Source of the DNA: Pelethousia sp034928145
Lineage (GTDB): Bacteria > Bacillota > Clostridia > Christensenellales > CAG-138
Assembly (NCBI GenBank): GCA_034928145.1
Contig: JAYFPE010000009.1
Coordinates: 107,406 to 171,405, forward strand
Direction: 5' to 3'
Length of the DNA: 64,000 nucleotides
A model generated the notes under the pieces. It made no database searches. It saw nothing but the letters and a program-made list of their open reading frames with translations, and was not told the origin of the DNA. Shown in pieces: positions 26,655 through 35,341 of this stretch. Each line of letters begins with the position of its first letter. Within the stretch, counting starts at the first letter, position 1. The position numbers and the translations under genes are program-made.

Positions 26655-27644
26655 TCAGGATGCCGTGCCTTGGAGGGCCTTACGAATGGCCTTAACGGCC
26701 GCATCCAAGCTTTGCACATTGCGTAGGGCGCGGTTGCCGGCCGGGGCGGATAGGGTATCGCCGTTGACAGGCACAAAGCCCTGCATGGGGTTGAGCAGGA
26801 AGCTGTAGTGCTGCTTAGCGTCCGGCCCTTTGAGCGTGAAGAAGAGGTAGACGCCGCCCTCTTGCAAGCGAGGGGCCTGGGCCTCGGTATAAGGCTCGGC
26901 GGCGAGGGTGGCGGCGTTGACCACATCGGCGTTCATGGCCGGGGCGTTCACCAGCTCGACCTGGTCGCCATATTTAAGCGCACCCTTGATGCCGCCATAG
27001 GCGGTGATTCGCACCAGGGCGGCAGGAATGGTATGTTCCACGGTGGCTCCGTTATCCTGCGAGCGAAACTGGGTATCCCTGAGGGCCGGGGCTTGATTGA
27101 CCCGGCCGATAAAGATATCATCCGCAGCTTGGGCCAATGCCGCGATCTCGTCATAATAATAGAAGCCGGAGGGGGCGCTGATCATAGCATCCAGCGCGGC
27201 CATATCCTCAAGCAACGTATCCAGATTAACGGACTGGCCGCCGTATAGCACCTTGCCCTGTGAGAGGGGGAGAGGCTGGCCGCTGACTAGTTCGTAGCCC
27301 AGCATATCCTCCGTGTGGGGGACATCCCCGCCCTGGCTGAGGTAGAGAAGGTAGCTCTGGCCCACATTCATGGCGGAGGTGCAGTGGATCACATCTCCTG
27401 GCTCTGCCTCGCCGGCCAGAACCTGTTCGATGGAAAGGTCGTAGCAATCTTCGCCTTCGGCATTGACATGGTTTTGCAAGCATACGCCGGAAACGACAAG
27501 GGAAGCCTCGCGGTAATCCTGCCTGGCTTCCGCCAGGATGCGCGCCTCGCCCATATTGCCGGCGGGCAGCGCACAGCCGCTCACAAGAAAGCTCAGGCAG
27601 AGGGCCAAAGCCAGGGTAAGCTTGGTGGGCCGCCGTATCATCAT
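26655..27644 (-). CDS. Predicted lipoprotein of unknown function
   Basis: 329 aa. The signal peptide has a lipobox (FLVSGCA, Cys about residue 24), so the protein should be lipid-anchored on the outer face of the membrane. The mature part appears to hold two similar halves, each with an IHCTSAMNVGQSYLLYLSQGG-like or GDQVELVNAPAM...VYLFFTLKG segment. These resemble OB/beta-sandwich tracts of extracytoplasmic proteins, but no family is recognised. It starts at ATG 27644 or at the adjacent second Met. It stands alone between two intergenic regions. Confidence 0.75.
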   Translation of the reverse strand: MMIRRPTKLTLALALCLSFLVSGCALPAGNMGEARILAEARQDYREASLVVSGVCLQNHVNAEGEDCYDLSIEQVLAGEAEPGDVIHCTSAMNVGQSYLLYLSQGGDVPHTEDMLGYELVSGQPLPLSQGKVLYGGQSVNLDTLLEDMAALDAMISAPSGFYYYDEIAALAQAADDIFIGRVNQAPALRDTQFRSQDNGATVEHTIPAALVRITAYGGIKGALKYGDQVELVNAPAMNADVVNAATLAAEPYTEAQAPRLQEGGVYLFFTLKGPDAKQHYSFLLNPMQGFVPVNGDTLSAPAGNRALRNVQSLDAAVKAIRKALQGTAS

Positions 27645-27805
27645 ACGCTGCTCCTTTCCGAATGAGGGATGAGGCCGTGTGCGCCTGCTCTCATAGCTTA
27701 TCGCTTATCATAATAGACGAAGTTGAAGGCCAAAAGGTTGCGAAAATCTTAAAATTTATGGAAGTTTTACAAGGTTTTACTTAAATCCGCCATATTTAAG
27801 GCTTT

Positions 27806-28399
27806 TCACATTTCCCTGCGGCCCTCCATGGCCTTAAAGAGGGTCATTTCGTCGATATACTCCAAATTGCCGCCGATGGGCACGCCGTGGGCGATGCGGG
27901 TGCAGCGCACCCCCCGCTCCTTCAGGAGCCTCGCAAGGTAAACCGCCGTGGCTTCGCCTTCGACATCCGGGTTGGTGGCCACGATAATCTCCTTCACGCC
28001 TCCCTGATCCACCCGCTCCAGCAATTCGCGGATGCGGATATCGTCCGGCCCGATGCCGTCCATGGGAGAGATCGTGCCTTGCAGCACATGGTACTTGCCC
28101 CGGAACTCGCGCATCTTCTCCATAGCCGCTACATCCTTGGCCTCCTGCACTACACAGATGGTATCCCCAGATCGGGCGGCGTCGGCACAAATGGGGCAAG
28201 GATCCTGACTGGTATACGCGCCGCAGATGGGGCAAGGATGCACTTCATCCCGCGCGCGCACGATGGCTGCTGCCAACTCACGCGCGCCGGTTTCGGGCAT
28301 GTCTAAAACATGATAAGCCAGGCGCTGGGCGCTTTTCGCACCGATGCCGGGCAGCCTCGCGAGCTGCTGCGCCAGGCTTTGAATGGGATCAATCTGCAT
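27806..28399 (-). CDS. recR: Recombination mediator RecR
   Basis: 197 aa, family length. Helix-hairpin-helix LARLPGIGAKSAQRLA (about 13-28), a four-cysteine zinc finger (CPICGAYTSQDPCPIC), then a Toprim domain with VVQEAKDVAAMEK and ATNPDVEGEATA, and a terminal Walker-B-like stretch. With RecO/RecF it helps load RecA at gaps. It lies 1 bp downstream of ybaB, in the conserved dnaX-ybaB-recR order. Confidence 0.97.
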   Translation of the reverse strand: MQIDPIQSLAQQLARLPGIGAKSAQRLAYHVLDMPETGARELAAAIVRARDEVHPCPICGAYTSQDPCPICADAARSGDTICVVQEAKDVAAMEKMREFRGKYHVLQGTISPMDGIGPDDIRIRELLERVDQGGVKEIIVATNPDVEGEATAVYLARLLKERGVRCTRIAHGVPIGGNLEYIDEMTLFKAMEGRREM

Positions 28400-28400
28400 G

Positions 28401-28745
28401 CTAGAAGCCTAGCCCCGCGCCGCCCGTCAGCTTGCCCATTTCGGCGGATACCGTTTCATCGGCAGCGCGAAGCGCCTCATTGACCGCGGCCAGGATCATA
28501 TCCTGAAGCATTTCCACATCATCCGGATCCATACAATTCGGGTCGATCTCCACGGAATGAAGCAGCTTGTTGCCCGTGACTATGGCCTTCACAGCCCCGC
28601 CGCCTGCGGCGGCGCAGAACATGCGCTGGGCCAGTTCTTCCTGCATTTTGGCCATATTCTGCTGCATCTGCTGCGCCTGCTTCATAAGCTGCTGCATATT
28701 CATGCCGCCCATACCGCCTACGCCCGGGAAGCCGCCCTTTGCCAT
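28401..28745 (-). CDS. ybaB: YbaB/EbfC nucleoid-associated protein
   Basis: 114 aa. Glycine/methionine-rich start (GGFPGVGGMGGMNMQQLM), a long helix with MKQAQQMQQNMAKMQEEL, and the C-terminal GGAGLGF typical of the family. Forms tweezer-like dimers that bind DNA. ATG 28745 follows GGAGG. A longer frame upstream has no ribosome site. Confidence 0.95.
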   Translation of the reverse strand: MAKGGFPGVGGMGGMNMQQLMKQAQQMQQNMAKMQEELAQRMFCAAAGGGAVKAIVTGNKLLHSVEIDPNCMDPDDVEMLQDMILAAVNEALRAADETVSAEMGKLTGGAGLGF

Positions 28746-28907
28746 AAACCAAACCTCCAAATAGACATATGTATTCAGATGTATTATAGCACAAGCAATT
28801 GTGCTTTTCAACGGTTTGCACGCTACTTTCGCCTATTTACAGCCCGGTTTGCAATATGAAAAAGCGGCATGCCCTGCCACTTTTTTACTTTTCTTCAAAA
28901 GATGGCA

Positions 28908-30539
28908 TTATTCGATTTTCAGCGCGTCCCCAAATAGGGCGCGAGCTCGCTGCTCGAGTTCGCTGGGGCCGCCGCCTTGGGTGAGCCGCAGGCTCACACC
29001 CGGGGCAGCCTGCTCCAGCAGGCGTATGAGAAGGGTAAAGGTGGCGGGCTTAGTAAGAGCCTGATGGAAGACCGGGCTGTCGAACCCCACCTCCAGCACA
29101 CCTTCCGAAAGGGTATAGCGCTTGGCCGAACGGGCCATGATGGCCACGGATCTGTTATCCTGATCGAGCAGGGCGGCTACCCTGGCCCAGATGGCCGCAG
29201 GGTCGTTCCCGGCCTGGGCGGGAGTTTGGCGGCTTTGGGGCGCAGGCATATCTTCCTGCGGCAGGGGCGGCGGCTCGGGCAGGGGCGGCGCGTCCTCATC
29301 CTCCTGCTCCTCCCAGGGAAGGGTATCCGCCGGGGCGGCGGGCTTTTGCGCCTTGGGAGGCTTGGCCTGCGCGATTTGCTGGACTGCGGCGGCTTGCACG
29401 GACCGTTTCTCCAAAGCTTCAATGCGTTCCAGCAGGTCATCCAACGTTTTTTCTTCTTCCGGCCTGGCGATGCGCACCAGCGTACTTTCGATCAGCACCC
29501 TGGGCAGGGCCAGGTTTTTGAGGCGCGCCTCGGCGGCAAGCAGCAGCTCGTTGGCCCGAAGCAGCCGCACCTCCCCCGATCGGCCCGCCTGGGCAAGGTA
29601 GCGGGCCATGGCGTCCTCCGTGCAGTCCAATATATCGCTGCAATGGCCGCAAAGCTTGGCGATCAGCAGGGCCCGCATATGCAGGGCCAAATCGTGCACG
29701 AATACCCTAAGATCCCGCCCATCCCGCACGACCTGGTCGAGCAGCGCAAGGGCGCGGGCAGGCTCGGAATCGATCAGGGCATCCGCCATGGTATAGAGGA
29801 ATTCCCCGTCCATGCTGCCGAGCACCGCGTATACATCGGCCGCGCTGACTGTATCCCCGCAAAAGGAAAGGCATTGATCGGCCAGGCTCAAGGCATCGCG
29901 CATACCGCCCTCTGCGGCCCGGGCGATGGCTTGCAGGCCTTCTTCATCGATCTGCGCGCCCGCGCTTTGCAGCACGCAGGCAAGCTGGCCCGTCATCTGG
30001 GCGATGGAGAGGCGGTGGAAATCAAACCGCTGGCAGCGGGAGATGATGGTGGCCGGGATGCGCTGCGGCTCCGTGGTAGCCAGGATGAACATCACGTGGG
30101 AGGGCGGTTCCTCCAAGGTTTTCAAAAGGGCGTTAAAGGCATTGGCCGAAAGGGCATGGGCCTCGTCGATGATATAAACTTTGGTACCAAGCTCCAATGG
30201 CGTGTAGCGCACCTTATCCAAAATGGCGCGCACATCCTCCACGCCGTTGTTGCTGGCCGCGTCCAGCTCCGCGATATCCACATTCTCCACAGCCGTGCGC
30301 AAACAGGCCGCGCAATGGCCGCAGGGCTCACCCTCCGCCGGCTCCAGGCAGTTGACAGCGCGGGCGAGGATCTTGGCCGTGCTGGTCTTACCCGTACCCC
30401 GCGTACCGGAAAACAGGTAGGCGTGGGCCGTTTGCCCGGCCTTGACCTGGTTGCGCAGGATGGTGGTAATATGATCCTGCCCGATCACCTCGGCAAAGGT
30501 GCCGGGGCGGTATTGGCGGTATAAAGCGCGGTAGCTCAT
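28908..30539 (-). CDS. dnaX: DNA polymerase III subunit gamma/tau
   Basis: 543 aa. Walker A FSGTRGTGKTSTAK, zinc motif with four cysteines (CLEPAEGEPCGHCAAC), IIDEAHALSANAFNALLKTLEEPP and sensor SRCQRFDF are present. The C-terminal half has a proline-rich linker (about 400-450) before the tau-specific tail. It is the clamp-loader ATPase of the replisome. ATG 30539 follows AAAGGAG. A MITE (R2 copy 1) ends only 21 bp upstream of the start. Confidence 0.96.
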   Translation of the reverse strand: MSYRALYRQYRPGTFAEVIGQDHITTILRNQVKAGQTAHAYLFSGTRGTGKTSTAKILARAVNCLEPAEGEPCGHCAACLRTAVENVDIAELDAASNNGVEDVRAILDKVRYTPLELGTKVYIIDEAHALSANAFNALLKTLEEPPSHVMFILATTEPQRIPATIISRCQRFDFHRLSIAQMTGQLACVLQSAGAQIDEEGLQAIARAAEGGMRDALSLADQCLSFCGDTVSAADVYAVLGSMDGEFLYTMADALIDSEPARALALLDQVVRDGRDLRVFVHDLALHMRALLIAKLCGHCSDILDCTEDAMARYLAQAGRSGEVRLLRANELLLAAEARLKNLALPRVLIESTLVRIARPEEEKTLDDLLERIEALEKRSVQAAAVQQIAQAKPPKAQKPAAPADTLPWEEQEDEDAPPLPEPPPLPQEDMPAPQSRQTPAQAGNDPAAIWARVAALLDQDNRSVAIMARSAKRYTLSEGVLEVGFDSPVFHQALTKPATFTLLIRLLEQAAPGVSLRLTQGGGPSELEQRARALFGDALKIE

Positions 30540-30561
30540 GGATTTTCTCCTTTGTGGGATA

Positions 30562-30832
30562 GCCGCCCACATGTAATAAGAACCCGCCGCAGCGGCATGT
30601 TTTGGGCGTTTTCTTAGTTGTCGTCAGTCGGAATAGGTGCCGCTATGCCTCCCTCCTCCGCCTTGAAACACCTCAAATCATATGGCTGCGGCCCGAGGGA
30701 GCCTCAGATCGCAAAGGCCGGCAGAGCGCGGCGGGGACGTGAAAGCGCAGCGGGGCCTACGGTGAGCGGCCTCAGCAAAGCTCTGGCGGTCTTTGCGGGT
30801 TTGAGGCCGGGTTCGGATTGCATGTGGGCGGC
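30562..30832. mobile_element. MITE-like element R2, copy 1
   Basis: 271 bp bounded by perfect terminal inverted repeats GCCGCCCACATG / CATGTGGGCGGC and flanked on both sides by TA (30560-30561 and 30833-30834). It has no transposase or convincing coding frame. It matches 44744-45015 in the same orientation over its full length with scattered differences. TA duplication is the hallmark of Tc1/mariner-IS630-type transposition, so an unseen IS630-like enzyme may move it. Confidence 0.85.
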
Positions 30833-30861
30833 TAGGTTCATGATAGCATGTTTTCGCCCGG

Positions 30862-30913
30862 TTGCCAACTCGGGCCGAGTAGCGTATAATAGCCGCAAGC
30901 GGCTATTATACGC
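30862..30913 (+). promoter_or_regulatory. Promoter with a long perfect palindrome upstream of trpS
   Basis: TTGCCA (30862-30867), 17-bp spacer, TATAAT (30885-30890). The -10 lies inside a perfect palindrome 30882-30913 with 15-bp arms GCGTATAATAGCCGC around AA. The palindrome could be an operator, or a hairpin at the transcript start. Confidence 0.6.
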
Positions 30914-30965
30914 CTTATTTTTATGCGCGTGCGATTTTTACCCTACGGTAAACGCATATGCGCGG

Positions 30966-30998
30966 GTTATACCATTGCGCTACGCTTCATGGTATAAT
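30966..30998 (+). promoter_or_regulatory. Second palindrome and -10 element close to trpS
   Basis: TTATACCAT / ATGGTATAA arms (30966-30974, 30989-30997) with a TATAAT at 30993-30998, 49 bp before the trpS start. No good -35 is seen. It may be an operator or a secondary promoter. Confidence 0.5.
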
Positions 30999-31046
30999 AA
31001 CGAAGATATCAATGAGGATAGCTAGATAAGCGGAGGTATTTGCGCC

Positions 31047-32045
31047 ATGGCGGATAAAAAAACGGTATTGAGCGGCATCCAGCCCAGCGGCTCCCCCACT
31101 CTTGGCAATTATGTGGGCGCGCTGCGGAACTGGTCGCTTTTGCAGCAGGAGGCGCATGATTGCTTCTATTGCGTGGCCAATATGCACGCCATCACCCTGC
31201 GCCAGGATGCGCAGGAACTGCGCGAGCGCGCCATGAATACCGTGGCCTTGCTCTTAGCATGCGGCATCAACCCGGATACGAGCACCGTATTTATCCAATC
31301 CCATGTGAAGGAGCACGCGGAGTTGAGTTGGGTATTGAATTGCAATACCTATATGGGCGAGCTTTCCCGCATGACGCAGTTTAAAGATAAAAGCGCCAAG
31401 CACGAGGATAACATCAACGCGGGCCTCTTCACCTACCCGGTTTTGATGGCCGCGGATATCCTGCTCTATCAGAGCCACCTGGTGCCTGTGGGCGCGGATC
31501 AAAAGCAGCACCTGGAGATTGCCCGGGATATTGCCGAGCGCTTCAACAAGGCTTACGGCAAGGCCTTTATCGTGCCGGATCCTTACATACCCAAAGCGGG
31601 CGCGCGGGTGATGAGCCTGCAGGACCCAACCCAGAAGATGAGCAAGAGCGACCCCAATCCCAACGGATATGTGGCCATCATGGACGATCCCGCCGTCATC
31701 CTCAAAAAATTCAAGAGGGCTGTAACGGACAGCGACGGCGAGATCCGCTTCGACCCGGCTTCCAAGCCCGGCGTTTCCAACCTGCTGGCTATTTACGCCA
31801 CCTTTGCGGATGTTGCGCCAGCCGAGGCGGAAGCCCATTTTGCCGGCAAGGGCTACGGCCACCTCAAAACCGAGGTGGCGGAGGCCGTAATCGCCGAACT
31901 TACGCCCTTGCAGGAAAAATACAACCGCTTGCAAAACGACCCGGGCTACCTGCGCCAAATCGTGGCCGAAGGGGCACAAAAAGCCCGCGCACGCGCCGGC
32001 GCCACGCTGGCGGACGTATACCACCGGGTGGGTTTGGACGCATAA
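31047..32045 (+). CDS. trpS: Tryptophanyl-tRNA synthetase
   Basis: 332 aa, usual bacterial length. The HIGH-equivalent region GIQPSGSPTLGNYVGAL, the substrate pocket around LMAADILLYQ and DQKQHLEIARDIAERFN, and the KMSKS motif (QKMSKSDPN) are intact. It charges tRNA-Trp. ATG 31047 follows GGAGG. The leader is short and has no T-box, unlike valS in this window. Two promoter-like palindromes lie upstream. Confidence 0.96.
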   Translation: MADKKTVLSGIQPSGSPTLGNYVGALRNWSLLQQEAHDCFYCVANMHAITLRQDAQELRERAMNTVALLLACGINPDTSTVFIQSHVKEHAELSWVLNCNTYMGELSRMTQFKDKSAKHEDNINAGLFTYPVLMAADILLYQSHLVPVGADQKQHLEIARDIAERFNKAYGKAFIVPDPYIPKAGARVMSLQDPTQKMSKSDPNPNGYVAIMDDPAVILKKFKRAVTDSDGEIRFDPASKPGVSNLLAIYATFADVAPAEAEAHFAGKGYGHLKTEVAEAVIAELTPLQEKYNRLQNDPGYLRQIVAEGAQKARARAGATLADVYHRVGLDA

Positions 32046-32063
32046 CCCCCGTCAAACAAGCAG

Positions 32064-32115
32064 CGCCAAGGCGCGCCACAACGGCGAACGGTTGCGGCGC
32101 GCCTTTTGTTTTGCT
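32064..32115 (+). terminator. trpS terminator
   Basis: Stem GGCGCGCCACAAC / GGTTGCGGCGCGCC with a short loop, followed by TTTTGTTTT. Confidence 0.85.
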
Positions 32116-32157
32116 ATCCTTTTTGAAAGAATAGCCGATCACGATACAGGAGCGATT

Positions 32158-32880
32158 ATGAAGAATAACCTTGTTTTGGATATCCATACGCACACCTTAG
32201 TCAGCGGGCACGCCTACGGCACGATTCGGGAAATGGCCGAGGCCGCCCGGGAAAAAGGATTGGCGCTATTGGGAATTAGCGAACACGCGCCGGGGATCCC
32301 CGGCACGGTCAATCCCTTCTACTATACCAACCTGAAGGTCATCCCCAGGCAAATTTGCGGCGTGGAGGTTCTGCATGGCTGCGAGATCAACGTGCTCCAT
32401 GGCGGAAAACTTTCACTAGAGCAAAAATATATCGATTTTTTGGATTACGCCATCGTCGGCATCCATGGGCTATGTTATGAGAATGAGGGCAAAGAAAAAA
32501 ACACGGCCAATCTCATCGCCTGCATGCAAAACGAGAAGGTGTTCTTTGTATCGCATCCGGATGACGACCATACGCCTTTGGATTATGAATTGCTGGTGCG
32601 GGCGGCAAAGGAATATCATGTTGCCTTAGAAGTCAACAACAGTTCCTTGCGCAAGCAGGACCGGCGCTTGAATTGCCTGGCAAACTATTGCACCATGCTC
32701 GGCCTGTGCATGCAATACGGGGTTTCGATCATCGTCAGCTCCGATGCGCATGACCCCGGCTGGGTGGGCGAATTCTCCCTGGCAGAGGAATTATTGGATC
32801 AGGCCGGATTCGACGAGAGCCTAATCTTAAATACAAGCGCAGATAAGCTAAAAGCGTTCATTCATTTGCGGGAGAGGTAA
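32158..32880 (+). CDS. PHP-domain metal-dependent phosphoesterase (YcdX-like)
   Basis: 240 aa. Metal ligands of the PHP fold are visible in order: DIHTHT, ISEHAP, GCEIN, GIHG, SHPDDD and SSDAHDPG. The layout matches the trinuclear-zinc YcdX/HisK-like phosphatases. The substrate is unknown. ATG 32158 follows AGGAG. The stop codon lies inside its own terminator hairpin. Confidence 0.88.
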   Translation: MKNNLVLDIHTHTLVSGHAYGTIREMAEAAREKGLALLGISEHAPGIPGTVNPFYYTNLKVIPRQICGVEVLHGCEINVLHGGKLSLEQKYIDFLDYAIVGIHGLCYENEGKEKNTANLIACMQNEKVFFVSHPDDDHTPLDYELLVRAAKEYHVALEVNNSSLRKQDRRLNCLANYCTMLGLCMQYGVSIIVSSDAHDPGWVGEFSLAEELLDQAGFDESLILNTSADKLKAFIHLRER

Positions 32881-32900
32881 TCATCCTCTCCCCTTTCTTT
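32870..32900 (+). terminator. Terminator overlapping the PHP gene stop
   Basis: GGGAGAGG (32870-32877), loop TAATCAT, CCTCTCCC (32885-32892), then CTTTCTTTT. The TAA stop is in the loop. Confidence 0.85.
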
Positions 32901-32912
32901 TATTTCTGCTTG

Positions 32913-33536
32913 CTAAAAACACGCGGGACCGCAAACGGGCGCTTTGCCAGGCGCAAGGCGTATTTCCCAGGATGCGCCCAGCAGGGCAGCCTCCGCGGGA
33001 TCGTGCGTTACCAGCACCGTCAGCGGGAAGGCGTCCCGAAGGCGCGCCGCCACCAGGCCGCGGGTGGCCTCATCCAGGCCTTTAAAGGGTTCATCCAGCA
33101 GCAGGATATCCCCGGGGAAATTCAGCGCGCGGGCGATGGCCACCCGCCGCCGCATGCCGCCCGAGAGGGCGTCGGGATAGGCCGCACAAGCGTCCGCTTC
33201 TAAACCCAAGGATTGGAGCAGCCCGGCCGCATCCCCCTCCGGCCGCACGAGGGCTACGTTCTCGGCGGCCGTGCGCCAGGGCAGAAGCCGATCCTCCTGA
33301 AACACGCAGGAGATGCGCTTGCCTTCAAGGCCCAGCAGGCGGCCCTCGTAAAGGCGGGGCGCATCCGCAGGGGGCTTCGCGTCTTCAAAATGGAGCAGCA
33401 GGCGCAAAAGGGTGGTTTTGCCGCAACCCGAGGGGCCAAAGAGCACGGCCGCGCCGGTATCCGGCAGCCCGGCGTTTAAGTTTACCAGTGGACGCTTTTT
33501 ACCATAGCCGGCCGTAACGTTTTCCAGGCGGATCAT
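32913..33536 (-). CDS. NitT/TauT-type ABC transporter ATPase
   Basis: 207 aa. Walker A GPSGCGKTTLLRLL, signature LSGGMRRRVAIARAL, Walker B ILLLDEPFKGLD and a final switch histidine LVTHDPAEA. Short ATPases of this kind serve nitrate, sulfonate, taurine, thiamine-precursor and similar importers. It overlaps the permease start by 4 bp in a three-gene minus-strand operon. Confidence 0.92.
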   Translation of the reverse strand: MIRLENVTAGYGKKRPLVNLNAGLPDTGAAVLFGPSGCGKTTLLRLLLHFEDAKPPADAPRLYEGRLLGLEGKRISCVFQEDRLLPWRTAAENVALVRPEGDAAGLLQSLGLEADACAAYPDALSGGMRRRVAIARALNFPGDILLLDEPFKGLDEATRGLVAARLRDAFPLTVLVTHDPAEAALLGASWEIRLAPGKAPVCGPACF

Positions 33537-34282
33537 GAATGCGTCACCTCCCCCAATCGGAGCAGGCGCAGCATCAGCCGCTCAATGGCCATGCTCAAGA
33601 GGATGATGGCCACCGTCCAGGCGAAAAGCTCCGGCGTTTCCAAATAAATCTTGCTCTCCATAATGCCCCGGCCAATGGAGAATTCCGGCCTGGCCAGCAC
33701 CTCGGCCGCGGCGGCGCTCTTCCAGGCAAAGCCCAGGGCCGTGGTGCCGGCAGCCACGCATTGGGGCCGGATGGAAGGCAGGTAGATATGGCGTATTGTA
33801 TCCCGCCTGGAAAGGCGGAAAACATAGGCCATCTCGAGCAGGCGCGGGCTCACGGCCCCGAGGGCCTGCTGCACATTGGCCCAGGCCACCGGCACCACCA
33901 TCAGTAGCGCGATAAAGAGCGGCACCATGGAGTTGGAGAGCCACAAGAGCACCAGCACGATAAACGAGGAAATGGGCGTGGCCTTGACCACGGCCCGCAA
34001 GGGCGAAAGGAAGGCGTCGGCAAAGGGGATGAAGGCGCAGAGCGCGCCCAAGAGCCCCCCCAGCAGCATGCCCAGCAGGAAGGCGGCCAGCACGCGCCCG
34101 AGCGTTGCCCCTAAAGACAGCCAGAAAGCCCCCTGCCCCGCAAGGGACAGGAGGGCTTGCCATACGCGCGGCGGCGTGGGCAGCTTAACCTCCTTGCCCA
34201 CGGCCCATGCAGCCAGCTGCCAGATGAGCAGCCAGGCGCAGGCGATCAGGAGGGGCCGCAGGGCATGCCTAAAGGCCCTCAT
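33533..34282 (-). CDS. NitT/TauT-type ABC transporter permease
   Basis: 249 aa, about six hydrophobic segments. The coupling-loop EAA motif around AGTTALGFAWKSAAAAEVLA (about residue 192) is typical of SsuC/TauC-type permeases. Overlaps both neighbours by 4 bp, so it is translated with the ATPase and the binding protein. Confidence 0.92.
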   Translation of the reverse strand: MRAFRHALRPLLIACAWLLIWQLAAWAVGKEVKLPTPPRVWQALLSLAGQGAFWLSLGATLGRVLAAFLLGMLLGGLLGALCAFIPFADAFLSPLRAVVKATPISSFIVLVLLWLSNSMVPLFIALLMVVPVAWANVQQALGAVSPRLLEMAYVFRLSRRDTIRHIYLPSIRPQCVAAGTTALGFAWKSAAAAEVLARPEFSIGRGIMESKIYLETPELFAWTVAIILLSMAIERLMLRLLRLGEVTHS

Positions 34283-35313
34283 GCGCCGTAGTAAAAAGCA
34301 TCCCCGGGCAAGGCCCCGCCCACGCTCTTGGGGTTGGCCTCAAAGAGCACTTGCAACATACCGCTTGCGGCCGCGCGCATCTCTTCGCCGGTGATGCAAA
34401 CGATATTCGATTTGGAAATGGCCTGCTGGGCCAAAGCCGCCTTGGCCATGATGCCGTACTGCTCGATCAGCATGGAGGCTTTTTTATGGTGCGCGTTAAC
34501 AAAGGCGGTGCTGGCAGCGTAATCCTTGAGGAACTTAGCGATATCCGCCTCGCGCCCTTCAAGGGAGGACTTGCGGGCGATGATACAGCCCTGCACAAGT
34601 TTTGTATCGCTCACCTGGCTCCACGCCTCGGTCAGATCCAGGGCCACGCGCAAATCCGCATTCTGGGCCATGGTGGCGGTAACGTTGGGCTCGGGCAGCA
34701 TGCCCAGCTTCACATCCCCGGCGGCCAGCAGGGTGCCCAGCTCGCTATGCTCACTGTAATATTCTACCTTGGCGTCCACAATCCCGTTCTTCTCCAATAG
34801 GTAATTAAGCACATACTCCGGCGTAGAGCCCTGGCCGGTCGCACCCAGGGTTTTGCCGGAAAGATCGGCAATAGATTGGATGGAATCGCCATTCTCCAGA
34901 ATATAAAGCACGCCCAGGGTATTCACGGCCAGCATGACCGCCTCCCCCTCCAGCTTGTTGTAAAGCACGGCCGCCAAATTGATGGGCACGGCGGCGATAT
35001 CCAACGAGCCGGCGATGAAGGCCGCGGTGACCTCATCCGGCGAGGAAGCCAGGGTGATGGCATATTGCGAAGCGTATTCCTGCCCCATGAGGGCCACCAT
35101 ACCCATGCCCGTGGGGCCTTTGAGTGCTGCTATGTTAAGCGGCCCGGCCTGAACAGGCGCGGCGGTTTCCACAGGGGTAGGGGAGGCTGCCTCCTCCGTA
35201 GGTTGGGATACGGCCTCCGGCTCCGGGGAGACGGCGGGCTGCCCGGCGGGCGCGCAGGCGGCTGCGTTTAGCGCGAGCAGCAGGGTCACCAGGATGGCAA
35301 ACAGTTTTTTCAT
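34279..35313 (-). CDS. NitT/TauT-type substrate-binding lipoprotein
   Basis: 344 aa. Signal peptide with lipobox (LNAAACA), then a Pro/Glu/Thr-rich linker and an NMT1/SsuA-like periplasmic-binding fold (GPTGMGMVALMG, TLGATGQGSTPEYVLNYLL). It delivers ligand to the permease above. The ligand is not deducible; nitrate, sulfonates and thiamine precursors are family options. ATG 35313 is chosen because AAAGGAG has proper spacing to it and not to the ATG three codons upstream. It lies directly downstream of the Crp/Fnr gene. Confidence 0.92.
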   Translation of the reverse strand: MKKLFAILVTLLLALNAAACAPAGQPAVSPEPEAVSQPTEEAASPTPVETAAPVQAGPLNIAALKGPTGMGMVALMGQEYASQYAITLASSPDEVTAAFIAGSLDIAAVPINLAAVLYNKLEGEAVMLAVNTLGVLYILENGDSIQSIADLSGKTLGATGQGSTPEYVLNYLLEKNGIVDAKVEYYSEHSELGTLLAAGDVKLGMLPEPNVTATMAQNADLRVALDLTEAWSQVSDTKLVQGCIIARKSSLEGREADIAKFLKDYAASTAFVNAHHKKASMLIEQYGIMAKAALAQQAISKSNIVCITGEEMRAAASGMLQVLFEANPKSVGGALPGDAFYYGA

Positions 35314-35341
35314 AGCGAACATTCTCCTTTATAAAAACGAT

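Noticed and set aside
30618..31025. Open frame running out of MITE R2 towards trpS
   Set aside because: The frame crosses the element boundary and the trpS promoter region, and is not kept in R2 copy 2.
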